From: Paramecium sonneborni
Lineage: Eukaryota; Ciliophora; Oligohymenophorea; Peniculida; Parameciidae
Length of the DNA: 64,000 nucleotides
Reading direction: 5' to 3'
Assembly: GCA_905182985.1 (NCBI GenBank)
Contig: CAJJDN010000029.1
Location: forward strand, 416,470 to 480,469
The notes under the pieces were generated by a model, which was not told the origin of the DNA, ran no database searches, and was given only the letters and a program-made list of their open reading frames with translations. This document shows positions 12,301 to 24,206 of this stretch, in pieces. How positions within the stretch are numbered: the stretch's first letter is position 1; each line of letters begins with the position of its first letter. Position numbers and translations under genes: made by a program.

Positions 12301-15300
12301 TATTAGTAGTAGATTAACAAGCACTTTTTGTAAATCCTGTATATAAATTACATTAAGCTTAATTATCAACACATCCAACACCATTAAATCTACAACTACT
12401 CAAATGATTTGGACAATTTATTTCATTTGCATTCTCAATTGTATTATTACAACTTCTCTCACTGCATTATGTAGATCCACTTACTGGAATCCAACATAAT
12501 CCTCCTGAATTTGTTGTTACTTATTTACAAGCTTCTGCTGTGAAACCTAAATATTGATTACAATTTGTCTAGTAAATCACACAAGATGAACCATTAAATC
12601 TGCAAGTATTCAAATGATCTAAACATTTCTAAGCACTTAATCCAACTGTTATATTTGCACACTATCTATCTTCGCATGCACCATTCGAATTTGAAGTTCT
12701 CCAACATTTTCCTACACCATCTGCCAACTTAACATCTCTACATGCCTACTATGTAAATGGATTATATAAATTGCATGCTGTTTGTGCTTCTACACACAAT
12801 GTACCATTATATCTACAAGAAGATTTATGAGCTTGACAATTAATTTAATTTGGAGTTGTAACTGTGTTTGTACATTATCTGCTTTCACAGGTTGTCAAGG
12901 TACTATTCTCTAACCAACATTTCTCTCCAGCTGAAGTAACTGCAGATTTACATGCTGATTAAAGAAAATTAGTATAAGAATTACAATTAGTTTACTTATC
13001 GACGCATTTTACTCCATCATAAATACATGTGTTGGAATATTACATGCAAAATTATGAAGAAAAAGAATAAGGATTTGATGCATTAGTGATACCTAAGCAT
13101 GTTCTTGCCATACATGTTCCAACTGAATTAGATTATCTCCAGCATAATCCAGTTGATATGCTTTCTGCTTTTTCACATTAATTAGGTTAAAAGTTTATAT
13201 ATTAGTTGCATAGATTTTATTAAGAAATACAATTAGAACCACTAAAAATACAACCAGATAAAAACTAGTCACAATCATTTTAGTTATTTGCAGATGTTAA
13301 ATGTGAACAACTTCTTGTTTAACATGTACCAGTTCCATTAGCTAAATAACATTTTCCACCTGAAATTGTTGTAATTTATTAGCAAATTTAATAGTTTAAA
13401 CCAATATATGATAAACAGGAAACTTAAGCATCTATGCATAAGAATCCATTGAACCTACAAGTTGGCATATATGCTGTACATTGATCATTATTTGAAGGAT
13501 TAATAACATCTGAACAACTTCTATTGATACATGCATTTTTACGAACACATGGTTTTCCACTTCCAATAAAATTTGAACATTAAGTTTCATCACCTTAGAA
13601 AGCTGTACATAATTATGTATTTTCTATACATCCTATACCTTTAGTAACACAACCTGATAAGAATTATTCACATTATAAATTATTTATTGAGAGAGTATCT
13701 TAAATACATTCCTTATTAACACAAGTAGAGCCACTAACCCACCAACATTATTTTGTGTTATTTAAACCTTTGAATTTTGAACAGTCATTTATATTATTTC
13801 CTGAATAAGATGAACATGGCTCAGCTTAATCAATACATCCAATACCTTTAAATACACAGTTATATAAAAAAGATTTACATTATTCATCTGATGTAGCAGT
13901 TATGTTATCTGAACATAATAGATTTCTACATGATGCAGTAAGTCCAGTATCTTAGTAACATTTAATGGTTCCATTTATTCCAAAATAAGATGAACACATT
14001 TGTTAATTACCTGTATATGAATTACAATTAGCAGATTAATCAATGCAACCAGCTGTACCTTAAAATTGACATCCTTTTAAAAAATCATCACATTACTTCT
14101 GATTAATTGCTGTAGTATTATTAGAACATTAAAGATTTTCACAAGGACCTATTAAAGTACTATTTCTAGTGCATTTGATTCCATTTCCTTTAAAATTAGA
14201 ACAAGTATCTTGAGTTCCATTATATTGATTACAAGGAGAAGTAGCTGGAAGGCATCCTTAAGAATTAGTAAGACATCCATTTAAGAATTTTTTACAGTCA
14301 TCATCTTTATTATAATAATTGGGAGCATCATTACATAATCTGATTCTACAAATGCCATTAACCCAGAAACAAGGTTTATCATTTGCTAGATTATTATTAC
14401 ATAAACTAATATTATTAAAGAAAGAACAGTTAGTTTTAGTAACACAGACTTGATTCCATTAACATGAAGATGTAGCTTTGCATGTTATTTCTGCAATAGT
14501 GGATAAACAATTTGTTTGTTTAACACAACCTTATCCATTAGTTAAACAATCGCTTTAAAATGATATACATTATTCATGTGTTTTATAATTAGTAGGAGCA
14601 TCAGTACAAACTAAATTTGAACAAGGTCCTTCATCAGTATTATTTTTAGAATAACATCTTCCATCAGATCCTTAATATTTGGAACAAGTAATTGATGTTC
14701 CATTATAAGTTGAACATAATTTTCGAGTACTTACACAATTCACTCCATCTGTTATACAGCCCTTTTGATATTCATTACATTCTTTATCTGTTTTAAAAGA
14801 TGCTTCTTCACATACTCTAACCTTACAACCAATAGAACCAAAAGAACATTTACCATCAATTCCTATATATTTATTACACTCTTCAAATGTTCCTGAATAA
14901 GAACTACATAATCTTAATTAAGTATCACATCCTCTTCCTTTTGTTATACATGTATTTAAATACTATTTACATTTTTCATCGCTGTCATATGAAAGTGGAG
15001 CATTTTCACATCTTCTTGATTAACATTTATTATTTAATCCATTCTCACATTAACCATCAGATCCTTTCATTTTATCACATTCATTTCCCACATAATTATC
15101 ACAAGTTGGTAATGGATTCTACCAACATCCCTTACCTGTAGTAATACATCCTATTTAATATCTTCCACATTATTCATCTTTTATATAATCAATAGAAGCA
15201 GATTAACATTCTTTCATACCACAACCATTTACTGTTCTTATACAATAGCCTTCCTTTCCTATCATTTAATTACATTCCTCTATTCCATAAGTTGAACATT

Positions 15301-15859
15301 CTTTTCTAATTTCAACACATCCCTTCCCATTTGTTAAACATCCTAATTTAAATTTATTACACTCAAAATCTGTTTTCAAATCATTACTTGCTTCTATACA
15401 TTTTTGATCTCTACATTCATTATTCTCCCATCTACAATAACCACCATATTTATTCATATTCGAATTACAATCTATCTAACCTTTATAATCATTGCAATCT
15501 TTTCTATCCATACATTATTTGCCATCTGATGTACATTCTTATGAAATCTATTAACATAAATCATTAGAACTTCCCATATAAGCAGAACATCCACTAAATT
15601 ATTCGCATTAATTATCAATCCATGCACATCCTTTTATACTACCACATTTTTATTCATCAAAAGACCTACAATAAACACTTATTGTGTCCTCATTCTTTAT
15701 TAAATCATTTTAGACACATTTATTATCATTCCATTTACAACCCATGTTTGCACAATCAGACTTTGATTTTATTTATATACAAGTGCATGATTCATCCACA
15801 TTTATAGATATTGCCCTTTCTTGATTAACTAATAACAATAATAAACTCAATCTCCACAT
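9314..15859 (-). CDS. Giant cysteine-rich surface antigen (immobilization-antigen type)
   Basis: One uninterrupted frame of 2181 residues with no intron and no internal TGA. It opens with a signal peptide (MWRLSLLLLLVNQERA). Almost all of the rest is periodic cysteine modules of about 70-75 residues (patterns such as CITKGRGCDTQ, CNKYIGIDGKC), the arrangement of Paramecium surface antigens (PSA repeats). The C-terminus, SKLLLFSFLIIIQ after a T/N/P-rich spacer, looks like a GPI-attachment signal. Such proteins coat the cell and cilia and are expressed one at a time. A central block (about 12100-13560) has closely similar tandem units. A 1.5-kb empty region lies upstream. Plus-strand frames inside it are shadows. 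Confidence 0.9.
12100..13560 (-). repeat. Central tandem repeats of the surface antigen, ~210 nt period
   Basis: Similar short anchors recur on the plus strand at about 12171, 12381, 12591, 12804, 13014, 13238 and 13446 (ccat-t/c-a-taa-like followed by a cysteine-coding ACA). The spacing is 208-224 nt, i.e. modules of about 70 residues with conserved cysteines. Copies are diverged, not identical. Central repeats are typical of Paramecium surface antigens. Confidence 0.7.
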
Positions 15860-17359
15860 TTGTTTTATTCTATATATATTAAAAATTAATTAGACATAAT
15901 TTTTATATCAATTTCTTTATAATTATTTCATTTATACAAATTCTCTCATATTTCTGATATATTTAAAGTAAATTTTTATTAATCTTGACTAAATCACTTT
16001 TCTCAAACTAATTCTTTTTTCTCTCAAAAATACTCTCAGTACTTTAGTTAGTATATTAAAAATTTTCTACAAATAATTTTTAAACGTACTAATATATTTT
16101 AAAAAATAACTTTTTCAATCTTTTATAACCACAACCCATTTCATTCTTAAAATTATCCATGATATTTTAGTTAATTTAATAAAATTTTTTAAAATTAAAA
16201 CAAAAATTCTAAAAAATTCGAGATATTTGCATCATCAAATTAATTTGATAAATCAATTTAAACAATATCATTTAAAGTTATAAAAATAACACATTATTTC
16301 TTTATAAAGTTTATCTTTTAAATATTTCATCAAAAAAATTAGTTAGTTTTATTATATATATTTTATTAAATGTTAATGATTACACAATATTATATTTTTA
16401 TTATTATAAAAATATATATGATTTCAATTTCTAGGGTTAAAAAGAGCTTAAGATTTTATAACAAAAACTTTTAATGGATTTATAATTAACATTTTGGATG
16501 AAAATTATTTATTTAGATAAATTTTTTTTCTGGGTTTTCAGGTTCATCTTATGAGACTAAATTATTTCTTTGTCATAAAAAATTTACCTGTGCAATATTT
16601 AAAACAGCTTCAATTAATCATAATTCATATTTTATCAATCATTTTCTATATTAATTATAAGTCAGGAAAAAAATAAATTTTTGGAAATATTGTAGGATAA
16701 GTATTATTTTAAGACTTAGCCATCAAATATTGTAATTATTTTCATTTAGTTTTAGTATTCTTAAATATTAATTGATTGCTTTATGATTCAAATCTCAACA
16801 CCGATTTTAATAACATCTTTAAAATTGAAAAAGGTTTATTTTTAAAAAGTTCAGGAATTGAGTAAATAATTGGCAAATGATCATATTTTGTGTTTCAAAG
16901 ATATTGAATTTGTTTTATGAATATAAGTCAATTTCTCTATTAAATTTAATCCGTAATAATATAATCTAATAAAATTCTGTAATTTAATTAGACCAAAAAT
17001 TAAAATTAAAAAAAAAAGTGCTATTTTTTTAAATCCAATTCAAATAAATTTTGACATTTATTGAATTTATTATCAAAAATATTGTTATAGATATGAAATC
17101 AAAAAATTCATATGCCTTAACTGTTAGTATACTTCCTTTTTTATAGATTAAGCAATCTCTCTATTTTTGCATTTTTATTATAAAAGTAAATTTTAATAAT
17201 AAAATAGTATTTTTGTTAATTAATTTATAATTGAATGATCTTGAGTGATTAATTATAGAAAATTAACTAAGTATTTAATAAAAATAAGTACTGTCAAAAT
17301 CGTTTTATGAACATTTTTAATTATTCAGTTTTTGGATTAAAAACATAAATAAAAAATAT
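15860..17359. other. Long AT-rich region upstream of the surface antigen
   Basis: About 1.5 kb with no convincing coding frame on either strand, dense in A/T runs and TGA codons in all frames. It is the longest gene-free stretch of the window and includes the surface-antigen promoter by position. I see no telomere-like repeat, tRNA or clear repeat. A regulatory role is an inference. Confidence 0.4.
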
Positions 17360-17542
17360 ATGAATTAGATCATCGATAAAAAAGAAAGTACTAAGCTTGA
17401 TTCAATAATGATCATTAAAAATTTGGAATACCTTAAAGATCATTTGGTTATGGATAATATAGATAAAATAAGTCAAGATGTGGAGTTGGAGGAAGATTTA
17501 GATAAAACTATACTAATCTGTAATTCAGATTACGATTATTGA
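17360..17542 (+). CDS. Small acidic protein, unknown
   Basis: An ATG at 17360 opens 60 codons ending in TGA at 17540. The product is charged and helical (IIDKKESTKLDS, DKISQDVELEEDLDK). No signal peptide or domain is seen. It may be a short gene or a remnant, and it ends just before the convergent NAA30 gene. Confidence 0.35.
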
Positions 17543-17627
17543 AATAAGACCATCTTCTTAATGATTCTCGTTGATTATATATAACCATTAGTTCACTTAA
17601 TAAAACCTAAACATATATTTGGTAAAC

Positions 17628-18173
17628 TCATTCACTTTTCTAACGAGATTGTAGAGGATCCACAAGGAACAATTTCAATCGAAATGCGTCATTACCTGAC
17701 ATGTAATAGGTTTACATTCTTTTCATTTTGGCATAACCAAGAGATTCATACAATCTTAATGCAGCATGATTAGTTTATTCAGTTTCAAGAACGATTTCTT
17801 CACGTACCTTTTTCTTTAATTTTGTCAATAAATTTTTATGCTAAAATTCTGCCTATTTTAAGACGTCTATATTTCTTTTCTACTACAATCATAGCTATGT
17901 AACCTCTATTTCTGCCTGATTTATGATGTTTATCTAATTTTCCAATTACTACCTATAATTTTTGATAATAGAAATCGCCCCAATAATTTCATTTTTATAG
18001 TATGCAAAAATTGATAATTCAGGCCAACCATATAGAAAATATCTGTATGTATAAATAGAATATGGTTCTGATAATTCTGCATCAATCATTGGCATAATTT
18101 TAGGTATTTAATCATAATCTGTGAAATTAGTATATTGAATGTCCTCCAATTTAATTGATTAATCTTAATCCAT
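17628..18173 (-). CDS. NAA30: N-alpha-acetyltransferase, NatC catalytic subunit NAA30
   Basis: GNAT-fold enzyme that transfers acetyl from acetyl-CoA to N-terminal Met of ML/MI/MF proteins at the ribosome. Family marks: [13 protein letters not shown] near residue 35, NEIIG joined to VVIGKLDKH across an unusual GC-AG intron, the CoA-binding segment [35 protein letters not shown], and the NatC-specific ending [11 protein letters not shown]. One base must be gained or lost near 17806-17810 (between KIKEK and VREEIVLE) to keep frame; with the 26-nt intron removed, the length is one base off a multiple of three. This is likely a sequence error or a recent mutation. Confidence 0.85.
17953..17978 (-). 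other. 26-nt GC-AG intron in NAA30
   Basis: Between GAAATTATTGGG and GTAGTAATTGGA, the 26 nt starting GCGATT and ending TTATAG must be removed to rebuild the conserved EIIGVVIGKL motif. No GT donor is available, so this looks like a non-canonical GC donor. Confidence 0.6.
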
Positions 18174-18254
18174 TATTTAAATTAAACAAATAATACATCT
18201 ATTGTGTTTGATTTGTATTTTATGTGATTATATAATATAAATTTATTGAAATCA

Positions 18255-19343
18255 ATGATGAATTATCAAACTACGATGGATTAGGTATATACAGAAGATG
18301 AATAACCAATATGCGACCCATCAAATTACACTCTTTAGTATATTTCTAGAATGATGATAATTTCAATATCCTTACTTTCATCTGGTTTCATAGGATTGAC
18401 TTGCGTATTAAGTAGAAAAAGAAGCTTCTGGATTTTTAAGATATTATCGTTTTAATCATTGTTTGAATGCACAGATTTATTATTAGCTTTAATTTTTAAT
18501 AGGCAATTAATGGAAGAAAAAACATTAATATAACATTGTGGTTTAATTGGGTATATAATGCATAGTAGTTGGATCTCATCCTTTTTTTGCTGCTTATTAA
18601 TGGTATATTAGATGAATCTATTATTAAAAGTACTATCATTTTTAATTAAGGTTAATAAATTCTATGAAACTTTATCTAAAAATGTAATTTATGTTTTGCT
18701 ATCGATATTGGTATTACCTTATTTTTGGTTACTTATACCATACCTTTTAAATGATTTTGTACCAACAGGATGGAATTCTTATTAAATGAAATGTTCTTAA
18801 TACTTTTTTTGTGGATTTGACAAAGATTGGATACTTTATCTTATCTTTTGGACTCTACCTTAAGTTGTCCTTTTTTTATATGGCTTCAAATTAGTAAGAA
18901 AAGTAACTAATTTGATTATTCATTAGAATTATAATTAAGCATCACTTCATTTATCAACTTTTTAAGATGAAGAATTTAAAATAATTAAAAAACTTTAAGT
19001 ATTTCCAGAAATATATTCAATCGCTTGGATTATCAATTAGTTAATAAGGTATAAGTAAATTAATTTAGATATGTTGATATTATTCCATAAATTCGTGAAT
19101 TATTTGTTAATAATGAAGTTGGGTATGCTTTCTACATCCTTTTAAATTTAGTTTTTGAATTACATTTAGTGATTGTTATGATTTATTTTTTGAAAAATTA
19201 CAAGTAAGTTAAATAACCCATTAATTTATAGTAAAGTGTTGAATGTTAAACAAATATGGCTTTCTATATTTTGTTGTCAATAAAAAGTGGAAAGATAACA
19301 AGAAGCTAGCCTGCTTTACGAAGATGTTAATTAGACTTCATGA
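18255..19343 (+). CDS. Seven-transmembrane receptor-like protein (cAMP-receptor/secretin-like)
   Basis: Three exons (introns of 20 and 28 nt) give 346 residues. Seven hydrophobic segments can be counted, beginning with MMIISISLLSSGFIGLTC and including ISSFFCCLLMVYQ, VIYVLLSILVLPYFW, WILYLIFWTLPQVVLF and ILLNLVFELHLVIVM. Cysteines lie in the extracellular loops, and the cytoplasmic tail is basic then acidic (SLLYEDVNQTS at the end). This layout fits the ciliate/Dictyostelium cAMP-receptor-like GPCR group, but the family call rests on topology rather than a diagnostic motif. The ligand is unknown. Confidence 0.65.
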
Positions 19344-19511
19344 TAATATTACCTATTTATTAATTTAAATTAAAGACTTATTTTTTTTACCCTAATTCAA
19401 AATTATTAAATCAAGATTTGAATCTCAAATTCTAATAACTTAATAAAAAGTGTTAATAATTTTCCTTCTTAATTTATTTTATTATTACTTTAAACATTAA
19501 TTAAAAACATA

Positions 19512-20066
19512 ATGAATATAATTTAAGTTATTTTTTTGCATAAAGTATTGCTTTATTAAAATCAACAAAAAATTAGAATAACTTATTTTAAAGAATCAAT
19601 TATGAAATCGAATTTATAATTAGATTAATAATCCCAGACACTCAAACTTCAACTTTTTAAATAAATAATTCTGATATTAAGAGAGGAAGAAGATGACGAA
19701 CATGAAAAGTAAGAGGATGAACCAATTCATAAAGCCATAATCATTGTTATATCCTTATGTTTAGGATTATTAATTATTGGAATAATTGTATGCCTATGTA
19801 AATGTTTGTATTAAAGAATTAAACAAAAAAGAATAGCTTAGGTTCGTCAATTTAATGAAATTTAATTTTAATAGTAAAATATTTATTTAGAAACATAATG
19901 TTTGTATAATAGAGAATTGGAAGACTGTCCAATTTGTTTAATGCCAATTCCTAGTTTTTTATTAATATCTACATCTTGCAATCATAAATTTCATAAGGTT
20001 TGTTTAGCTTTATGGTTGTAAGTCGACAAGATATGTCCAACTTGTAGGATGCCTATTTCTTAATGA
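19512..20066 (+). CDS. Membrane-bound RING-H2 E3 ubiquitin ligase candidate
   Basis: A single frame of 184 residues. One membrane segment (IIIVISLCLGLLIIGIIVC) sits near residues 75-97 after an acidic stretch (EEEDDEHEKQEDE). A complete RING-H2 finger lies at the C-terminus: CPICLMP, then CNHKFHKVC, then CPTC, with C-x2-C, C-x-H-x2-H-x2-C and C-x2-C spacing. RING-H2 proteins recruit ubiquitin E2 enzymes; this one would act at an internal membrane. The substrate is unknown. Confidence 0.85.
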
Positions 20067-20254
20067 ACTAAAGAAAATAAGAATGCAGTATTTAAAAATT
20101 ATTTATGAATAAATCTTAATTTAATATCTTTTTTTAAAGTGCTTATAAAATTATAACAAACCTATTCGAATTGAGATAGATTAGAAAATAAAAAATATTA
20201 ATTTACATATTGAGAGATTATATGGATAATAAATACAAATTAAATTAATATTAA

Positions 20255-21840
20255 ATGAATAACTCTCAAAAAAGTAAAACAGTAAGTTCAGTTTCAGCAA
20301 GAGAAGAATTAAGAGAAATGTTGATTAGCAAATTTTCAAAAGATTTCACTTAAGATAACAAACTTAAGGAAAGGTTAATTTACTAAATAGTTAATGAATA
20401 CTTTGCGAATGAGCAAGTATCAATAATAAAAAAATGTTAGGTTACAGAAAATACTTTAAAGGTAAGTGTATTAGAGGCATTAAGAAGGTAACAACATCAA
20501 AGTTAAATTTAATAAAATCCATTCGAAATCTTTGAATTTGAGGATAAAAATGAAAAGAAATCATACAATTTTGGACCTTAATCTGTAAAGAATTCAGTAA
20601 AATCTGAAAGAGATGTAGATTAATATTCTGTTATTTCTTCATATTTTGAAAAACCACCAAAATCAGTATATATAGTTGATGAAGAAGATGAATGGGCTGC
20701 TTTAGTAAAATTCGATACAGAGCTTTATACTAAAGAACGATAATTAGAAATGCAAAGGTAGACTGAGTTTAAAAAAAAATGAAAAATGAACTTGATAGAT
20801 TATTAGAAGAAAAAGAAGAAAAGATTAGAAAGAGAGAGAAAATAGGAAGAAGCTTATGTAAGAGTTAAGAGAGATTAAATGAATGTATATCATTAGAGAG
20901 AAGATCAGAAAAAGAAAGTAACAAATCGAAAAGAGTAAAGTAATAAATAAGTAAGGGAAGAGGAAAAGAAAAGATTTTTGGAAAAAAAAGATAATCAGAA
21001 TAAGATGCTATATTGGTATAAAGAATTTAAGAAGAATTATAATAAGAAAAAAGAGAAACACTTTAAAAGAAGGAGATAGAAAAAAGAAAATTTATTGAAA
21101 TGATAGAAGAAAATGAAAAAAATAGATAAAAATAAATAAATGATGATATTGCTGAAAATAATTAGAAATAGATATGTAAAGGAAATATATTGCTTTACAA
21201 TAAAAATTAGAATAAGAAAGAGAATTTGAAAAAAAGAAAAGAGTGGATAAAATAATAAAAATTATGAGCGATTTTTCATACACTGTTGTAAAGCCATAGA
21301 AAGATTAAATTAAAAATAATTTTATTTAGAATTAGAGCTGAAGATGATAAAATGATGAAAGTTATTCTTATATTAATTAAATAGAATAAAATGATGAAGA
21401 ATTAAAAAAAAGGTAGATAAAATAGTAATAGTAGGAAATGAAATAATATTTAATCAAATAAATGGAAGATAAAAAGTATTTATGAAATGATTATTTAAGA
21501 TAGAAAATTAAAGAAGAAGAAGAATTAAATAAAAAATAAGCTTAAGTTTGGCAATAAGATTTACAAATGTATAAAACACATGAGAAATAAAATTTAAATT
21601 ACATAAAAGATGGAAATTTGAAATATTAATAAATTCTTAAACAATAAATAGATGAAAGAAAATCATAGTAGAGGCCTAGAAATAAAATGAATAATGAAGA
21701 ATTAATGAATAATAAGCCTTTACTAGGAGAATTGGTAGATTAGTAAGATGCAATAAAGGTTAGAAAGATAAATATTTAGATTGATTTATTTATATAGATT
21801 ATATATAAATTTTATGTTAAATATATATATTTAAATGTGA
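20255..21840 (+). CDS. Coiled-coil protein of TPH/cilia type, with frame breaks
   Basis: The N-terminal 150 residues are clean (SARFRE-like start SVSAREELREML, then DEEDEWAALVKFDTEL). The rest is a long K/E/Q/R coiled coil of the trichohyalin-plectin-homology kind found in ciliary inner-lumen proteins (KEKEEKIRK, DAILVQRIQEELQQEKRE, KIIKIMSDFSYTVV). A 24-nt intron removes a TGA near 21480. At least three one-base breaks at A-runs (near 20770, 20840 and 20990), and probably a fourth near 21330, are required to keep one protein. This is either sequence error or a decaying gene. The 3' end is not resolved; 21840 is the last TGA before eL21. The ciliary assignment is inferred. Confidence 0.55.
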
Positions 21841-21870
21841 TAACAAATCCATAAATTAAATTATCAAAAT

Positions 21871-22372
21871 ATGACTCATAGTTACGGTTTAAAAAAGGGT
21901 ACAAGAAGTAAGTTTGCTAAACCATTCAGAGGACATGGAAACATATCAATTAGAAAAACCCTTTAAACCTTCAGAAGAGGTAAGTCTTTATTAATAATGT
22001 TAAGGTGATTTTGTTGATATTTTGGTTGATGGTGCTTAACACAAAGGTGTTCCATTTTAATATTATCATGGTAGAACTGCAAGAGTATTCAATGTCAATC
22101 CAAGAGGAATCGGTGTTTCATTATAAAGAAGAGTGAGAGGAAGATATGTTGAAAAGCGTTTTCATGTTAGAGCAGATCACTTGAGACCATCTAAATGCAG
22201 ATAAGAATTTGTTAAAAGAGTTTAAGAGAATGATAAGAGAAAGACTGAAGCAAAGAAGAATAAGAAAGTCATTTCAACTAAGCGATAACCAGTTTAACCA
22301 AGAGAAGCAACAGTTGTCATACCAAAATAAACAACTTTCTAACATCCAAAGGCATTTGTAGAAATTATTTGA
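21871..22372 (+). CDS. RPL21: 60S ribosomal protein eL21
   Basis: A component of the large ribosomal subunit near the central protuberance. Two exons with a 25-nt intron at 21980-22004 give 158 residues, the normal length. Diagnostic sequence: MTHSYGLKKGTRSKFAK, GDFVDILVDGAQHKG, YYHGRTARVFNVN, RVRGRYVEKRFHVR, LRPSKCR. Very short flanks separate it from the coiled-coil gene upstream. Confidence 0.97.
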
Positions 22373-22468
22373 TCCAACAAATCAGTATATTATAAAAAAA
22401 ATAAGTTAATAATATAAATTAAGAGTTTTATTAATGATTAATGCATATTTCTACTTGATACATCATAA

Positions 22469-24106
22469 TCATTTTTCTTATTATTATTAAGGTCCATCAA
22501 AATCATCTTCATCTTCTTTTCTTCTGTAATAATATGTTTCTAGATTTTTTTTGTTAATCTAAAGATTATAAATGTATGATTACTTTCTTTAATTTTTCAG
22601 GAGGAAAGATTCTTAACAATCTCCATGCTAAATCTAGAGATTTGAAAATGGATCTAACTTCATAAGCTCCTTGACTGATGAAATTATTTTCAAATTTCTT
22701 CAAAAATTCTAAATACAAAAGATCTTCTGCTGATAAGGCTTCTTCTCCTACGACAGCTTTCATGGCTGCTGTATCTTTACCAATGGCATAATTGGCATAT
22801 AACTATAAAGAATATTATATATGATAAATACTTAATTAGAAACTTCAGGATGATCTTCTCTAGTCATTCCCTTACCAATAGCAGATTTCATCAATCTTGA
22901 TAAAGATGGTAAGACATTAATAGGTGGATATACTTATTTGTTATTTAATTGTCTGTCAATAAAAATTTAACCTTCAGTAATATAACCTGTAAGATCTGGA
23001 ATTGGATGTGTAATATCATCATTAGGCATTGTTAAAATTGGAATTTATGTGATTGATCCATTTTTACCTTATACTCTACCAGCTCTTTCATAAATAGTTG
23101 AAAGATCTGTATATAAATAACCTGGAAAAGAACGTCTTCCTGGAACTTCTTCTCTAGCTGCAGATACTTCTCTTAAGGAATCTGCATAGGCTGACATATC
23201 TGTTAAGATAACTAAAACATGCAATTCTTTTTCATAAGCCAAATATTCTGCAGTTGTTAATGCCAATCTTGGAGTAATAATTCTTTCAATTGTAGGATCA
23301 TTAGCCAAGTTCATAAATAGAACGACTCTTTCCATAGAACCATTTTATTCAAAATCTGTTTAGAAAAATCTAGCAGTTTCCATATTAACTCCCATAGCAC
23401 CAAATACAACTGCAAAATTTTCATCAGAATGATCAAGTACATCTTTTCCTTTGACTAATGAAGCTTAACGCACAATTTAACTAAAATCATTGATATAGAA
23501 TCATACGCTCCTATTTCATTATGTGGTAAACCGTTGGCAGAAAACAATGGAATTTTCTATCCTCTGGCAATTGAATTCATACAATCTATAGCTGATATAC
23601 CTGTTTGAATCATTTCTTGAGGATACACTCTTGAGAAAGGATTTATAGGTTATCCTTGAATATCCAAGAATTCTTCTGCCAATACAGGAGGTCCTTTATC
23701 AATTGGAACACCTGATCCATTGAATGCTCTTCCAAGCATTTCTTCAGAGATTGGCATTTAAAGCGTTGAACCTGTGAATTCGCAATGTGTGTATAAATTA
23801 TCTATACCTGAAGTACCTTCAAAGATCTGAACGACTGCTTTCTTACCAGCAATTTCCAAAACTTATCTAAAAGTATGAAATATTTTAATACCCTTTTCTA
23901 ACAGATCCATCCCCCAAACAAACATTAACAATTTCTGCATATCTTGGGAATTTGACATTATCTAAAATAACCAAGGGACCATCTACTTTGACGACTGTTC
24001 TATAATCGACTCTTGGAGTAACATTGTAATTTCTAGAAGCAGCAGCTGCATTTAACTTAGCAGCTACAACTTTAGCAACATCATGTGCCTTATGATGATG
24101 ACTCAT
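22469..24106 (-). CDS. V-type proton ATPase subunit B
   Basis: This is the non-catalytic nucleotide-binding B subunit of the V1 sector, which with subunit A drives proton pumping into acidic vesicles and contractile-vacuole membranes. Clear marks: [18 protein letters not shown] near the N-terminus, [43 protein letters not shown], and [16 protein letters not shown] followed by [11 protein letters not shown]; the C-terminus ends in a short Q-run. Several short introns (25-27 nt) are visible, e.g. one of 26 nt after NEIGA and one of 25 nt near the 3' end. Length is about 510 residues, as expected. Confidence 0.96.
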
Positions 24107-24206
24107 TTATAAAATAAAGATATTTATGTTTTTAAGAATTTATAAAGTCATATTAATATCATAATTATACACATAAATATAATATTAACAAGAAAAAAAA
24201 AGAAGT

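Noticed and set aside
17543..17935. Plus-strand open frame downstream of the 60-codon gene
   Set aside because: It is antisense to NAA30, whose motifs are unmistakable on the minus strand.
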